Source of the DNA: CBDCPI01 sp965220245
Lineage (GTDB): Bacteria > Chloroflexota > Dehalococcoidia > Lucifugimonadales > UBA3495
Direction: 5' to 3'
Assembly: GCA_965220245.1 (NCBI GenBank)
Contig: CBDCPI010000006.1
Span: 62,001 to 126,000 of the forward strand
DNA length: 64,000 bases
Below, in pieces: positions 16,397 to 25,142 of this stretch (its first letter is position 1; every line of letters starts with the position of its first letter). Made by a program: the position numbers and the translations under genes. Below the pieces are notes generated by a model, which did not search any database, was not told the DNA's origin, and worked only from the letters and a program-made list of their open reading frames with translations.

Positions 16397-17812
16397 TTGG
16401 CTGCCAGGGACCATAATCAATCAGGAATGTGGGTCTTTCCCTCGCCGGAGGGAATCACCCGGGACATGGCGGGAAAAATGTCCGCCATGCCTAGGCCCTT
16501 TAGCCTCGCTCTAGCCGCGTCGGCGGTCCTGTTTGTCCTGGGTATCATCGGGTTCGTCTTGCGAGCGGCTACCGACGGCTTTAGCTCCCATGAGCCTTGG
16601 GGCTATTACGCCGCGATCTTCTCGTTCATCTTCATGGTCACCGGCGCGGCGCCCTTGGCGGCGGTAGCCTTCCGGTTTACCAAGAGCCACTGGAGGCGCC
16701 CCCTCTCCCGAGTGTCGGAGTTGTTCGCCCTCATCGGTGTGCTCTCAACGGTGATGCTCATCCCGCTCTTGGTGGTGATGCCGTCGGTCCACAACGCCCA
16801 CTGGCCGGGTCCAGGCGCTCATGAAATGGAGATAAGGCGCACTTTGTGGTTTGAGGTGCCCATTGGCGCTCCTATCTGGTGGGACATCTTTGGCGTGCTT
16901 TTCTTGGCGATTGCCGGCATCGGCATCCTGTGGCTCTCCGCATTGCCCGACTTGGCCGAGTGCCGACTGACCGCCACCGGCTTCCGCCGCCGGGTCTACG
17001 GGCTTTTGGCCGGTCATTGGTTCGGGACCAAGCGGCAGTGGAACACCCAGAAAGCCGGTCTGGCGATGCTGGGCGCCTTCTACTTTATGCTGCTGATCTT
17101 CGTCCAGTTCCTGATCGTGACCGACTACGCCATGAGCCTGGTCCCTGGGTGGAAAGACTCGATTTTGCCGCCGCTGTACAGCATTAGCAGCTTCCAGTCG
17201 GGGCTGGGGATGATCTTGGTTGTTCTGTTCATCCTGCGGCGCTTTTGCGGCTACGGAGAGTACATCGGAATATCGACCTTCTGGTGCGCCAGCAAACTTT
17301 TGCTCGCCTTCTCCTTGCTGTGGGCTTACCACACCTTCGCCTTTCTGGTGACTTTTTGGTATGGGCGTTTGGAAGTCGAGCAAAACATCCTCAAGTACTT
17401 GTTCATCCAATCCTACGGCGGGGCCTTTGCCGCCAACTTCTTCTTCAGCTTCGTGACCCCTTTCCTCATTTTGCTGTGGAACCCGGTGCGAAAGACCGAC
17501 TGGGGCCCGGCGCTGGCCGGGATAGCGGCGGTAGCCGGCGCCTTTCTGTTCAACCTGAGAGTCTTTGTGGGCTCGTTCAACGCCGGTGACATCTACGGCG
17601 TTGGCCTAGCGAATGTGCCCGCCCCGGCGTGGCCCGATGTTTGGGACGTTTTCATAGTTATTGGAGGTCTGGGGGCGGCGGCATTTATTTACTTGGCGGC
17701 AACCAAGCTAATCCCCCTGTTGTCGGTATGGGAAACCAAGGAAGGGACCAAGTACCAGCGCATGGATACGCTGATCAGAGGAGAATACTTGGTGTTAGCC
17801 AAGCCCGAGTAG
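16397..17812 (+). CDS. NrfD/PsrC-like quinol-binding membrane subunit 1 (ActF/ActC type)
   Basis: 471 residues with about ten transmembrane segments. It belongs to the NrfD/PsrC superfamily by its place next to the Fe-S subunit and by segments such as SVHNAHWPG, ILPPLYSISSFQSGLGM and LLAFSLLWAYHTFAFLVTFW. ACIII has two NrfD-type subunits, ActC and ActF. This one is more divergent than the next, so I suggest it plays the ActF role despite lying before ActC. The start TTG at 16397 follows GGAGAAGG; an ATG at 16427 is an alternative. Role: membrane anchor and quinol oxidation or proton pathway. Confidence 0.82.
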   Translation: MAARDHNQSGMWVFPSPEGITRDMAGKMSAMPRPFSLALAASAVLFVLGIIGFVLRAATDGFSSHEPWGYYAAIFSFIFMVTGAAPLAAVAFRFTKSHWRRPLSRVSELFALIGVLSTVMLIPLLVVMPSVHNAHWPGPGAHEMEIRRTLWFEVPIGAPIWWDIFGVLFLAIAGIGILWLSALPDLAECRLTATGFRRRVYGLLAGHWFGTKRQWNTQKAGLAMLGAFYFMLLIFVQFLIVTDYAMSLVPGWKDSILPPLYSISSFQSGLGMILVVLFILRRFCGYGEYIGISTFWCASKLLLAFSLLWAYHTFAFLVTFWYGRLEVEQNILKYLFIQSYGGAFAANFFFSFVTPFLILLWNPVRKTDWGPALAGIAAVAGAFLFNLRVFVGSFNAGDIYGVGLANVPAPAWPDVWDVFIVIGGLGAAAFIYLAATKLIPLLSVWETKEGTKYQRMDTLIRGEYLVLAKPE

Positions 17813-17895
17813 CGGAGCGGGCAACGGGGACACTGGTCCGCCACGCGCCATTCAGAAAGCGCGGCCAGGTGGTTTAAGGATAAACAGGAGCTTCC

Positions 17896-19287
17896 ATGCA
17901 GGAAGGTAGAGTCCTACCGGCCAGACAAATTAACGCAGACCTGCTCAGGTCAATCCTGAATTCACCCAAGTGGTTCTGGATTACGGTGGCGATCCTGGGG
18001 CTCATCGTCCTGGGAGCGATGAGCGCAGCGGGTCTCATGGTCAACAAGGGTCTGGGCATTACCGGGCTCAACCGCCCCGTCATGTGGGGCTTCTTCATTA
18101 CCAATTTCGTCTTCTGGATTGGCATCAGCCACGCTGGCGTAATGCTCTCGGCCATTCTTAGGCTTTCCAAGGCCGAATGGCGGCGGCCAGCCACCCGAGC
18201 GGCTGAAATCCTCACGGTGTTCTCGCTAATGACCGCGGTGCTGATGCCGCTGATCCACACCGGCCGCCCGTGGCGCCTGCTCTACTGGGTCTACACCTTG
18301 CCCTTCGTGCCCTACGACTTCGCTCGGGGCATCTGGCCCAACGTCAGATCTCCCTTGGTGTGGGACCCCAGCGCCATTTTTACCTACTTAACTTCCAGCA
18401 TCCTGTTTGTAATTATCGCGCTGGTACCCGACTTTGCGGTGCTGCGGGACCGCACTACCGGTTGGAGCCACCGGATTTACGCGGTGTTGGCCATGGGATG
18501 GCAGGGCAATCCCCGCCAGTGGAAGCTCCAGATCATCGCGGGGGTGTTGCTATCGGCGCTGATTCTGCCGGTGTTTGTCTCGGTTCACAGCATAGTGTCT
18601 TGGGACTTCGGCATGGCGGTGTCGGTCAAGTCGTGGCACTCCACGATTTTCGCCCCCTACTTCGTCGTGGGCGCGGTCCACTCCGGAGTCTCTGCAGTAG
18701 TCTTCGTGATGATCCTGCTGCGCTGGATTTACAGTTGGCAGGACTACATCCGCTTGGAGCACATCGACGCCTTGGGCCGCCTGTTGATCGTCGTCGCCAC
18801 CGGCTGGTTCTACTTCTTCGCTATGGAGGTCATCTTCGGATTCTACGGGCGGGAGGTGGACGAGATCGCCGTGCGCGACTTCCAGTTTACCCAGCCCCCT
18901 TGGAACCTGTGGATGATCTTCTTCGTGGGCTTGACCTATTTCCTGCCTATAGCCCTATGGCTGACCCGCTCGGGCAGGCGTAATCTCTGGCTCATGTCCA
19001 TTGCCTGTATCTCGGTCAACATCGGCATGTGGCTGGAGCGTTTCCTCATCATTGTGCCGGGACTGGCCCAAAAGCAGGTCTTCACCTTTGATTGGTACAC
19101 CTACGCCCCCAGTTTGGTGGAGGTCATCATCATTATCGGGACTTTCGCCTTGGTGGCTATCTTGATGTTGCTCTTGAGCCGGGTGGTGCCCCTCATCCCC
19201 CTCTACGACATCAAAGAGGGAGATATTCTAAAGACCCAGATGCAGGTGGGCCGACGAACGGTCCCGGCCACCTTCCGGGAGGACTAA
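17896..19287 (+). CDS. actC: NrfD-like quinol-oxidising subunit ActC of ACIII
   Basis: 463 residues, about ten transmembrane segments. It matches the canonical ActC/NrfD pattern: GITGLNRPVMWG, FWIGISHAGVMLSAILRL (the conserved His in helix 2 is near the quinol site), HTGRPWRLLYW, PPWNLWM and WLERFLIIVP. It ends with a polar cytosolic tail. It lies 83 bp after the other NrfD gene and 12 bp before the DUF3341 gene, clearly in one operon. Expected role: binds quinol at the outer face and hands electrons to the Fe-S subunit. Confidence 0.9.
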   Translation: MQEGRVLPARQINADLLRSILNSPKWFWITVAILGLIVLGAMSAAGLMVNKGLGITGLNRPVMWGFFITNFVFWIGISHAGVMLSAILRLSKAEWRRPATRAAEILTVFSLMTAVLMPLIHTGRPWRLLYWVYTLPFVPYDFARGIWPNVRSPLVWDPSAIFTYLTSSILFVIIALVPDFAVLRDRTTGWSHRIYAVLAMGWQGNPRQWKLQIIAGVLLSALILPVFVSVHSIVSWDFGMAVSVKSWHSTIFAPYFVVGAVHSGVSAVVFVMILLRWIYSWQDYIRLEHIDALGRLLIVVATGWFYFFAMEVIFGFYGREVDEIAVRDFQFTQPPWNLWMIFFVGLTYFLPIALWLTRSGRRNLWLMSIACISVNIGMWLERFLIIVPGLAQKQVFTFDWYTYAPSLVEVIIIIGTFALVAILMLLLSRVVPLIPLYDIKEGDILKTQMQVGRRTVPATFRED

Positions 19288-19299
19288 TAGGGAGAGAGC

Positions 19300-19809
19300 A
19301 TGGCGAGACGACCTATATTAGGGCTGTTTGAAGACCCAAACTACGCTGCCGAAGCAGGGGATGCGCTGCAACGGGCGAACATCTCCCAGAATGACTACGA
19401 TTTTCTCACCGACGCACCCTACCCGGAGGGGGCCTTTGGGGAGCGCCACGAAAGCCACCGGCTTTACGTTTTTCCTCTGATCGGCGCCTTGGTGGGCATT
19501 ACCGTTGGCATCATTCTCACGTCCATGACCCAGTTGGCTTACCCCTTGACTCAGGGCGGCAAACCGATTCTGTCGCTGCCGCCAATGGCGGTGGTCACCT
19601 ACGAGACAACCATGCTGGGGGCCATCATCTTCACGGTATTGGGCATCGTTTTCGAGTCTCGACTGCCCAAGATGAAAATGGGCCTGTATGACACCCGGAT
19701 TACCGAGGGATACATCGGGGTATTAGTCAACGTGGAAGAGGACCAATTGAACGAGGTGTCGGGCATCTTGACCCAAGCCGGGGCGGTCGACGTGGTGCGA
19801 GAGAGTTAG
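19300..19809 (+). CDS. actD: ACIII subunit ActD (DUF3341)
   Basis: 169 residues. The sequence starts with a ferredoxin-like soluble part (ILGLFEDPNYAAEA), has PYPEGAF, then two transmembrane helices (about 64-85 and 104-125) separated by a periplasmic loop containing YPLTQGGKP, and ends with a second soluble strand-rich part. This is the DUF3341/ActD layout; the YP-TQGGKP loop is highly typical. ActD is a structural membrane subunit of ACIII with no cofactor. GGGAGAGAGC precedes the start. Confidence 0.9.
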   Translation: MARRPILGLFEDPNYAAEAGDALQRANISQNDYDFLTDAPYPEGAFGERHESHRLYVFPLIGALVGITVGIILTSMTQLAYPLTQGGKPILSLPPMAVVTYETTMLGAIIFTVLGIVFESRLPKMKMGLYDTRITEGYIGVLVNVEEDQLNEVSGILTQAGAVDVVRES

Positions 19810-19822
19810 GGGCTGGCGCCAG

Positions 19823-20365
19823 ATGACTAGCGATTCTTTAACCCAGACCGGCGGGACCCAGAGGGGCCGTTTCTCCGCAATCTTGGGAGGAAAGTTTCGG
19901 CGCCTCGGCGTGGCTTTACTCTTAATAGTTGGCTTGACGGCTTTGGGGTGTACCCAGGGCTCTTACCCGGTGGACATCTTTTACGAGATGCACTATCAGC
20001 AGTCCTACAAGTCCCATGAACCGCCTAGGTTGAGCGCCCCGGAAAGCTCCGTGGCCTTTTTCGAGAATAACCCGTCTACATCCTTCGATACGGGGGAGCA
20101 CCTGTTCGTCGTAAATTGCTCCATGTGCCACGGCCTCGATGCCAAGGGCGCCGGTCCGGTGCTGGTCACATTGATGTCAACTTACGGGTACGAGACCGCC
20201 GTAACCCCCGACTTGACCACTATGCAAGAAGGCACCATTGAGCCGCTGTTGAGTGTCAATGTGCGCCCCTTTGGCGAACACACGGTTATGCCCGCCTTCG
20301 GAAAGCTGCTAAGCCCCGAAGAGCGCAAGGCTATCTCGGCCTATATTCACGCCCTACCCAAGTAG
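19823..20365 (+). CDS. actE: ACIII monoheme cytochrome c lipoprotein (ActE-like)
   Basis: 180 residues. A signal ending in the lipobox LTALGC puts the lipidated cysteine at C43. Next comes a YEMHYQQSYKSHEPP stretch typical of this subunit, then one heme site, C99-SMC-H103, and a distal ligand at M156 in HTVMPAFG. It is last in the operon, 13 bp after actD. It would accept electrons from the pentaheme subunit and pass them to a soluble carrier or a terminal oxidase. No oxidase gene lies in this window. Confidence 0.9.
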   Translation: MTSDSLTQTGGTQRGRFSAILGGKFRRLGVALLLIVGLTALGCTQGSYPVDIFYEMHYQQSYKSHEPPRLSAPESSVAFFENNPSTSFDTGEHLFVVNCSMCHGLDAKGAGPVLVTLMSTYGYETAVTPDLTTMQEGTIEPLLSVNVRPFGEHTVMPAFGKLLSPEERKAISAYIHALPK

Positions 20366-20419
20366 GGGCTGATGCGCATCGTTGAGGACGGCGGCGACCG
20401 ATAAACGTGTTCCGCTAGA

Positions 20420-20581
20420 CTACCGGGTAATGGCAAGCCGGAGGTTTAAGGTCGCAAGAACTCTAAATAGAGTGTCGATACGCGGGTTGCCTTCGCTGGA
20501 CAATGCCTTGTACAGGGCCTGCCGCCCCAAACCGGTAGCTTCGGAGATGGAGGACATCCCGTCAAGCGGGCGTGCTTTGAT
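20420..20581 (-). pseudogene. Addiction-module antidote (HigA-like) fragment
   Basis: The minus-strand frame reads MSSISEATGLGRQALYKAL, then SSEGNPRIDTLFRVL and TLNLRLAITR before the stop. This is the C-terminal helix-turn-helix of the putative addiction-module antidote family that partners HigB/RelE-type toxins. A TGA in frame closes it nine codons upstream of the only ATG (20557), and IKARPLDG replaces the expected lead-in, so the N-terminal half is lost. No toxin gene is beside it. The rest of the 20366-20811 gap shows no other gene or clear repeat. Confidence 0.7.
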
Positions 20582-20811
20582 TCACACGCCGATTTTCGGC
20601 AAGACCGCATTATGACTTCGGCCAGCCTTATCCTGAGGCAGCCGGGGCTGCCCTCTGCTATTATTACGATGACCCAATCCGGAACGGCGGGAAGCGCAAA
20701 ATGGCAGAAATCTTGGGCGTCGTTTGCACGCACTGACCCACCCCTGATCACGCCGGACGAAGACCGCGGTTTCCCCATTAGAGCCGCCAAGCATCTGGAC
20801 TTTTAATCCCT

Positions 20812-21495
20812 ATGTTGGACGTCAGCAGAGTCACGGTCCTCAGTTTCGATTGCTACGGTACACTTGTTGATTGGGAATCGGGAATCCTCTCCGCACTCCG
20901 TCCTTTGTTGACTCCCGGCGATCAACGCCCGCCAGACCAGCAACTGCTTGAGTTGTACGGTCGGTTCGAGCGCGAAGCTCAAGGTCAAACGCCTTTTGTC
21001 GACTATAAGATGGTGCTTGGCGACGTTGCCAGAAACCTGGCCGAGCATTTGGGACTGGCAGTTGAGCCCGGCGGAGAAACTTTCCTGGCCGACTCTGTGG
21101 GGAACTGGCCGGTCTTTCCCGACACCGTGGCGGCGCTGCGGGCCCTCAAGTCCCGCTTCAAGCTGGCGATTATCTCCAACGTGGACGACGCCCTGTTTGC
21201 CCAGTCCCAAGAGGCGCTGCAAGTCCCCTTCGACTGGGTTGTCACCTCCCAGCAGGTGGGTTCCTACAAACCGTCGGAGGCGAACTTCCACGCCGCTATG
21301 CGGGTCATGGAGGTTACCCCTGAGCAACTGGTGCACGTGGCCCAAAGCGTCTACCATGACATCCGGCCCGCAGCAGCCCTGGGCCTCCGCACGGTCTGGG
21401 TCAACCGGCCCGGCGCCGCCTCCACCCCGGCAATCGACTGTCAGCCGGACTTGGAGGTCCCGGACCTCAAGACTCTAGCCGAGTTGTGGGCTTAG
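20812..21495 (+). CDS. HAD-superfamily hydrolase (2-haloacid dehalogenase-like)
   Basis: 227 residues, full length for type II haloacid dehalogenase-like proteins. Motif I is SFDCYGTLVDW with nucleophile D13. Motif II is IISNVDD with Ser. Motif III is K153 in SYKPSEAN. Motif IV is SVYHDIRPAAALG near residue 182. The Asp/Lys set is complete, so it should be an active hydrolase on a phosphate or halide substrate; which one is not visible. There is no signal peptide. It stands between the ACIII and cytochrome c maturation operons with no obvious link to either. Confidence 0.87.
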   Translation: MLDVSRVTVLSFDCYGTLVDWESGILSALRPLLTPGDQRPPDQQLLELYGRFEREAQGQTPFVDYKMVLGDVARNLAEHLGLAVEPGGETFLADSVGNWPVFPDTVAALRALKSRFKLAIISNVDDALFAQSQEALQVPFDWVVTSQQVGSYKPSEANFHAAMRVMEVTPEQLVHVAQSVYHDIRPAAALGLRTVWVNRPGAASTPAIDCQPDLEVPDLKTLAELWA

Positions 21496-21606
21496 CCTTC
21501 CTAAAAAGCCGCTGCCCGGGAAGGAAGTTGCCCCAACTCGGTTGGGTTATGCTATCTTGGAAGCAAGTCCCACTAAGGTGATGCCGGACTTAGACCCGTC
21601 TTTAGG

Positions 21607-22155
21607 GTGACTATTCGATTGTTTCCCCGACTACTCAACCCGGTGGTGGGAGTGGTGGGCTTGGCCCTGATGCTCACGCTGCTCAGCGGAGCGGTCCACG
21701 CCCAGACTCCTGGCGAGCCGGTGGCCTACAGCGAGGAAGAGGCCCAGTCCATCGACCGGATGCTGCTATGCCCGGTGTGCCCGGCGGAAACTATCGATCA
21801 AGCCCAAGTGCCCATTGCCCGGCAGATGAAGGCCGTGGTGCGGCAGATGCTGGCCGACGGGGCCACGCGGCAAGAGGTCTTGGACTTTTTTGCCGACCCG
21901 AGCCGTTACGGCCCCCAGGTGCTGGCCGCGCCGCCCAAGTCCGGCGTAAACCTCTTGGCCTGGTTGCTCCCAGTAGTTGGAGTCGCGGCGGCATTGGCCG
22001 GCGGCTTCTTGGTTATCCGGGCGATGGCCGGACGAGGACCGGAGCCCGCCACCGGACCCTTGATCGACGAGGAATTGGCGCCTTACTTGGAGGCGGTCGA
22101 CCGGGACTTGCGATTGGAAGATAGCCGGGACAGCCAGCAAGAGGACGGCCGGTAA
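21607..22155 (+). CDS. ccmH: Cytochrome c maturation protein CcmH/CycL-like
   Basis: 182 residues: signal/anchor helix (about 12-32), then the conserved heme-handling motif LLC55-PVC58 with PAETIDQAQ, a helical bundle (ARQMKAVVRQML), and a C-terminal membrane helix (about 115-135) with a short acidic tail. CcmH keeps apocytochrome cysteines reduced in the periplasm during System I heme attachment. The usual motif is LRCxxC; here Arg is replaced by Leu. The start is a GTG. Only 4 bp separate it from ccmF, so both are co-transcribed. It follows the ACIII operon, which needs six heme attachments. Confidence 0.88.
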   Translation: MTIRLFPRLLNPVVGVVGLALMLTLLSGAVHAQTPGEPVAYSEEEAQSIDRMLLCPVCPAETIDQAQVPIARQMKAVVRQMLADGATRQEVLDFFADPSRYGPQVLAAPPKSGVNLLAWLLPVVGVAAALAGGFLVIRAMAGRGPEPATGPLIDEELAPYLEAVDRDLRLEDSRDSQQEDGR

Positions 22156-22159
22156 AGCT

Positions 22160-24157
22160 ATGGCGGACCTGGGGGCAATAACCCTTTGGCTGGCGCTGGC
22201 CTTGGCCTCCTACGCCACCATCGGCTCGTTTGTTGGCAAGGCGCGGGGCGCCACGGTGTTGGTGGAGAGTTCCCGCAGCGCCGTCTACCTATTGGTGCTG
22301 GTGTTGCTGGTGGCAACGCTAAGCTTGGTAGCGTCCTTTATTAATCACGACTTTGAAGTCGCTTACGTGGCCCGCCACAGCGACTTGGCCATGCCGCAGC
22401 AGTTTACCTGGGTGGCCTTCTATGCTGGCAACGAAGGCTCCCTTTTGTTCATTGCTTTTGCACTTTCCGTAATGGCGGCCATTGCCTTGTGGTTGGCCCC
22501 GGTCAAGGTAAGGGACACGTTGCCCTATACCGTCGGCGTCTTGATGCTGGTGATGACCTTCTTCCTAGCGGTGACCGCCATCATGGCAAATCCCTTCGAT
22601 AAGCTGCCCTTCACCCCGGCAGACGGAGAGGGAATTAACCCGCTGCTGACCCACTTTGGCATGTTCGTGCACCCGCCGGCGCTCATGACCGGCCTGATCG
22701 CCACTACTATACCCTTTGCGTTCTCCATGGGCGCCCTGTTGGGCGGGAAGACAGGCGATGAATGGGTGGATTCGGGACGCTATTGGGGCATCGTGTCTTG
22801 GGCTCTCTTGGCCTGCGGCCTGCTTCTAGGCTCTTGGTGGGCGTACACCATCTTGGGGTGGGGCGGGTTCTGGTTTTGGGACCCGGTGGAAAACGCGGCG
22901 TTCATGCCGTGGCTGGGTCTGACCGCCTTCGTCCACTCGATAATGGTGCAGAAGCGGCGGGGCATGTTCCGCATGTGGAACATCATCCTGATCAACGTAG
23001 CCTTCGGCTTGGCCCTGTATGGCATGTTTATGAACCGGGGCGGGCCGGTACCCTCGGTACACTCCTTCGGCGCCTCCACGTTGGGATGGGTCTTCCTGCT
23101 CTTCTTGGCCGTGGGCGTTTTGGTGCCGCTGGCAATCTTCATCTGGCGGTACCCGCTGCTAAAGAGCGCCCAGAACCTGGACTCCATGCTGTCGCGGGAA
23201 GCGGCCTTTCTGGTCAACAATCTGCTGTTGCTGGCGATAGCCTTCGTGACTCTCTGGGGTTCCGTCTATCCGCTGGTCTCCCGGCTGACCACCGGTGAAG
23301 AGGTGTCGGTAGCCCGCCCGTTCTACGATCAAGTGAACGGTCCGCTGCTCTTGGCCTTGGTCTTCCTGATGGGGGTAGGGCCTCTATTACCTTGGCGCCG
23401 GGCCACCCCCGCCAGCGTCCGCCGGGCCCTGTTGCCGCCCGCAGTCGCGGCGCTCCTCACGGCGTTGGTCCTGGTAGCTTTGGGAATGCGGGAGCAATAC
23501 GCCTTGATCGGCTTTGGCTTGGGGGCGTTGGTGGCCACCGGAATATTTGCCGAGTGGTACCGCGGCGCCAAATCCAGAAGACGCTCTTCCGGCGAGAATT
23601 ATGTCTTGGCCTTCTTGCGCCTGATTGCCGCCAATCGCCCTCGTTACGGCGGGTACATCGTCCACCTATCCGTCGTGATGGTGGCGTTGGGCATCACTGG
23701 GACCGTCTTCTTCAACACGCAGCGAGACGTGGTTATGGCGCCCGGTGACCGGGTAATCGTCGGGGAGTATGAAATCCGCTACCTTGGCACCGCTACCGGT
23801 CCCAAGAGCAACCGGACGGAGTTCGTTTCCAACGTGGAGGTGTACCGGGACGGCAATCTCTTGGAGACTCTACAGCCCCAAAGGGCGTTCTACCCTTCCT
23901 TCAACATGGCCTCGACCCGGGCTGCCATCAGGTCGACGCCGGTAGAAGACCTGTTCATCGTGCCCAGCGAGAACCTGGACAACGGCAATGTGGGTTTCCG
24001 GATTTTAGTCAACCCGTTGATCTGGTGGATGTGGGTGGCAGGCCCGGTACTGATAGTGGGCACGATAGTATCGCTGTGGCCGCAACGCATACCAAACCCT
24101 GCCAGCCTGGGCGCGCCAAGTCCGGTTTCAACAGGGACCCGTCCCCGTGCCGCCTAG
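22160..24157 (+). CDS. ccmF: Heme lyase CcmF
   Basis: 665 residues with about fifteen transmembrane segments. The WWD heme-binding signature is intact: GWGGFWFWDPVENAAFMPWL (near residue 235). Flanking conserved pieces include HPPALMTGL, SVHSFGAS and GGYIVHLSVVMVALGI. The periplasmic C-terminal loop (VMAPGD to FRILVNP) matches CcmF. It ligates heme to the CxxCH cysteines with CcmH. CcmA-E are not in this window, so they must be elsewhere or replaced. Confidence 0.93.
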   Translation: MADLGAITLWLALALASYATIGSFVGKARGATVLVESSRSAVYLLVLVLLVATLSLVASFINHDFEVAYVARHSDLAMPQQFTWVAFYAGNEGSLLFIAFALSVMAAIALWLAPVKVRDTLPYTVGVLMLVMTFFLAVTAIMANPFDKLPFTPADGEGINPLLTHFGMFVHPPALMTGLIATTIPFAFSMGALLGGKTGDEWVDSGRYWGIVSWALLACGLLLGSWWAYTILGWGGFWFWDPVENAAFMPWLGLTAFVHSIMVQKRRGMFRMWNIILINVAFGLALYGMFMNRGGPVPSVHSFGASTLGWVFLLFLAVGVLVPLAIFIWRYPLLKSAQNLDSMLSREAAFLVNNLLLLAIAFVTLWGSVYPLVSRLTTGEEVSVARPFYDQVNGPLLLALVFLMGVGPLLPWRRATPASVRRALLPPAVAALLTALVLVALGMREQYALIGFGLGALVATGIFAEWYRGAKSRRRSSGENYVLAFLRLIAANRPRYGGYIVHLSVVMVALGITGTVFFNTQRDVVMAPGDRVIVGEYEIRYLGTATGPKSNRTEFVSNVEVYRDGNLLETLQPQRAFYPSFNMASTRAAIRSTPVEDLFIVPSENLDNGNVGFRILVNPLIWWMWVAGPVLIVGTIVSLWPQRIPNPASLGAPSPVSTGTRPRAA

Positions 24158-24228
24158 ACCTTTTGGCCTGAACCTTCACCTCGTGCGGCCCCGCCGTAGG
24201 GCGAGCGCCGTAGCTGAATCAGGGTAGC

Positions 24229-24666
24229 ATGGTTGCCATAATCTTGGGGGCCGTCTTGGCGGTGTTCAGCCTCGCCGTCATAGTCCACCCCTTTCTGAGG
24301 GCTCGCAATTCCTCGCCGGCCAGTGAGGATGGTAGAGCCGCTGTTGCAGAGCCTCCGGAGTTGGGACCCATTTACGACGCCATCCGCACTCTCCAGCTTG
24401 AATACCAGTTGGGTAAAATCCCGGAGAACCTGTACCAAGAGCAGCTTCGGGGCTACCGGCGGCAAGCCGCACTGGTGCTGCGCCAGCAATCGGAGAGCCC
24501 CACCCGTGACTCTGGTTGGCTTTTGGAGCAAGAGGTGCTAGTGGCCCGGGCGGCGCTGCGGAACAGGAATGGCGGGCCTCGGCCATGCCCCGGATGCCGG
24601 TCGCTGGTAACCGGCGGGTTAGCCGTTTGCCCGGAGTGCGGACATAGCCTGGGGGTCCCGGCTTAG
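24229..24666 (+). CDS. CcmI-like membrane-anchored zinc-ribbon protein
   Basis: 145 residues: one N-terminal membrane helix (about 3-22), a helical middle containing LGPIYDAIRTLQLEYQLGKIPENLYQEQ, and a C-terminal zinc ribbon CPGC ... CPEC. The helix plus short helical domain recalls the N-terminus of CcmI, a System I accessory that holds apocytochrome. The ribbon is extra. It lies between ccmF and a surface protein/TlpA pair, in the same direction, so a role in cytochrome maturation is likely but unproven. Confidence 0.7.
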   Translation: MVAIILGAVLAVFSLAVIVHPFLRARNSSPASEDGRAAVAEPPELGPIYDAIRTLQLEYQLGKIPENLYQEQLRGYRRQAALVLRQQSESPTRDSGWLLEQEVLVARAALRNRNGGPRPCPGCRSLVTGGLAVCPECGHSLGVPA

Positions 24667-24704
24667 GAGCTAGGGCGATTGCAAAGTTGATGCCAACGAT
24701 AATT

Positions 24705-25012
24705 GTCTGAATCAGGATTTACTGGATTTTGAGATTTTCAGGATATTCCCAATCCTGAGCATCCTTTACTGATGCGTGAATAAGTTTCTAAACTATCCCC
24801 TCCCCCGTCGTTCCGGCGAAGGCCGGAATCCAGGACCGTTCTCCGCCAGCTACGCCTGTCCTGAGGCTCTCCTGAGCACGGTTGAAGGGCTTGTCGAAGG
24901 GTTCTTTGGTCTCAGAATTTCTGGATTCCGGCTCAAGCCGGCCCTTCGACAAGCTCAGGATACGAGGACTGGTTTAGGTAATCGTTCACGTATCAGTAAT
25001 CTTGATTCAGAC
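24705..25012. repeat. MITE (TTACTGATGCGTGAA family, copy 2) nested in another inverted repeat
   Basis: Outer arms GTCTGAATCAGGATT (24705) and ATCTTGATTCAGAC (ending 25012) enclose a MITE at 24766-24999 with ends TTACTGATGCGTGAA and TTCACGTATCAGTAA. The MITE core again carries CGTCGTTCCGGCGAAGGCCGG, and within it sits a further CTTGTCGAAGGG / CCCTTCGACAAG palindrome. The gap 24667-25142 holds no gene. Confidence 0.8.
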
Positions 25013-25142
25013 GAATATATGAAGGCCCTTCTTCTAGGGGCTAATGGACTGGGGGAGCAGTTCATTGAAAGAGAAGCGGAGAAAGAGAAGCAGAGTGGAG
25101 CCCCAATTGGCAGCCCAAATTTGGTATCGTAGGAAACAACGC

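Noticed and set aside
20382..20790. 77- and 114-residue ORFs in the ACIII-HAD gap
   Set aside because: They overlap the antidote remnant in other frames and have no family features.
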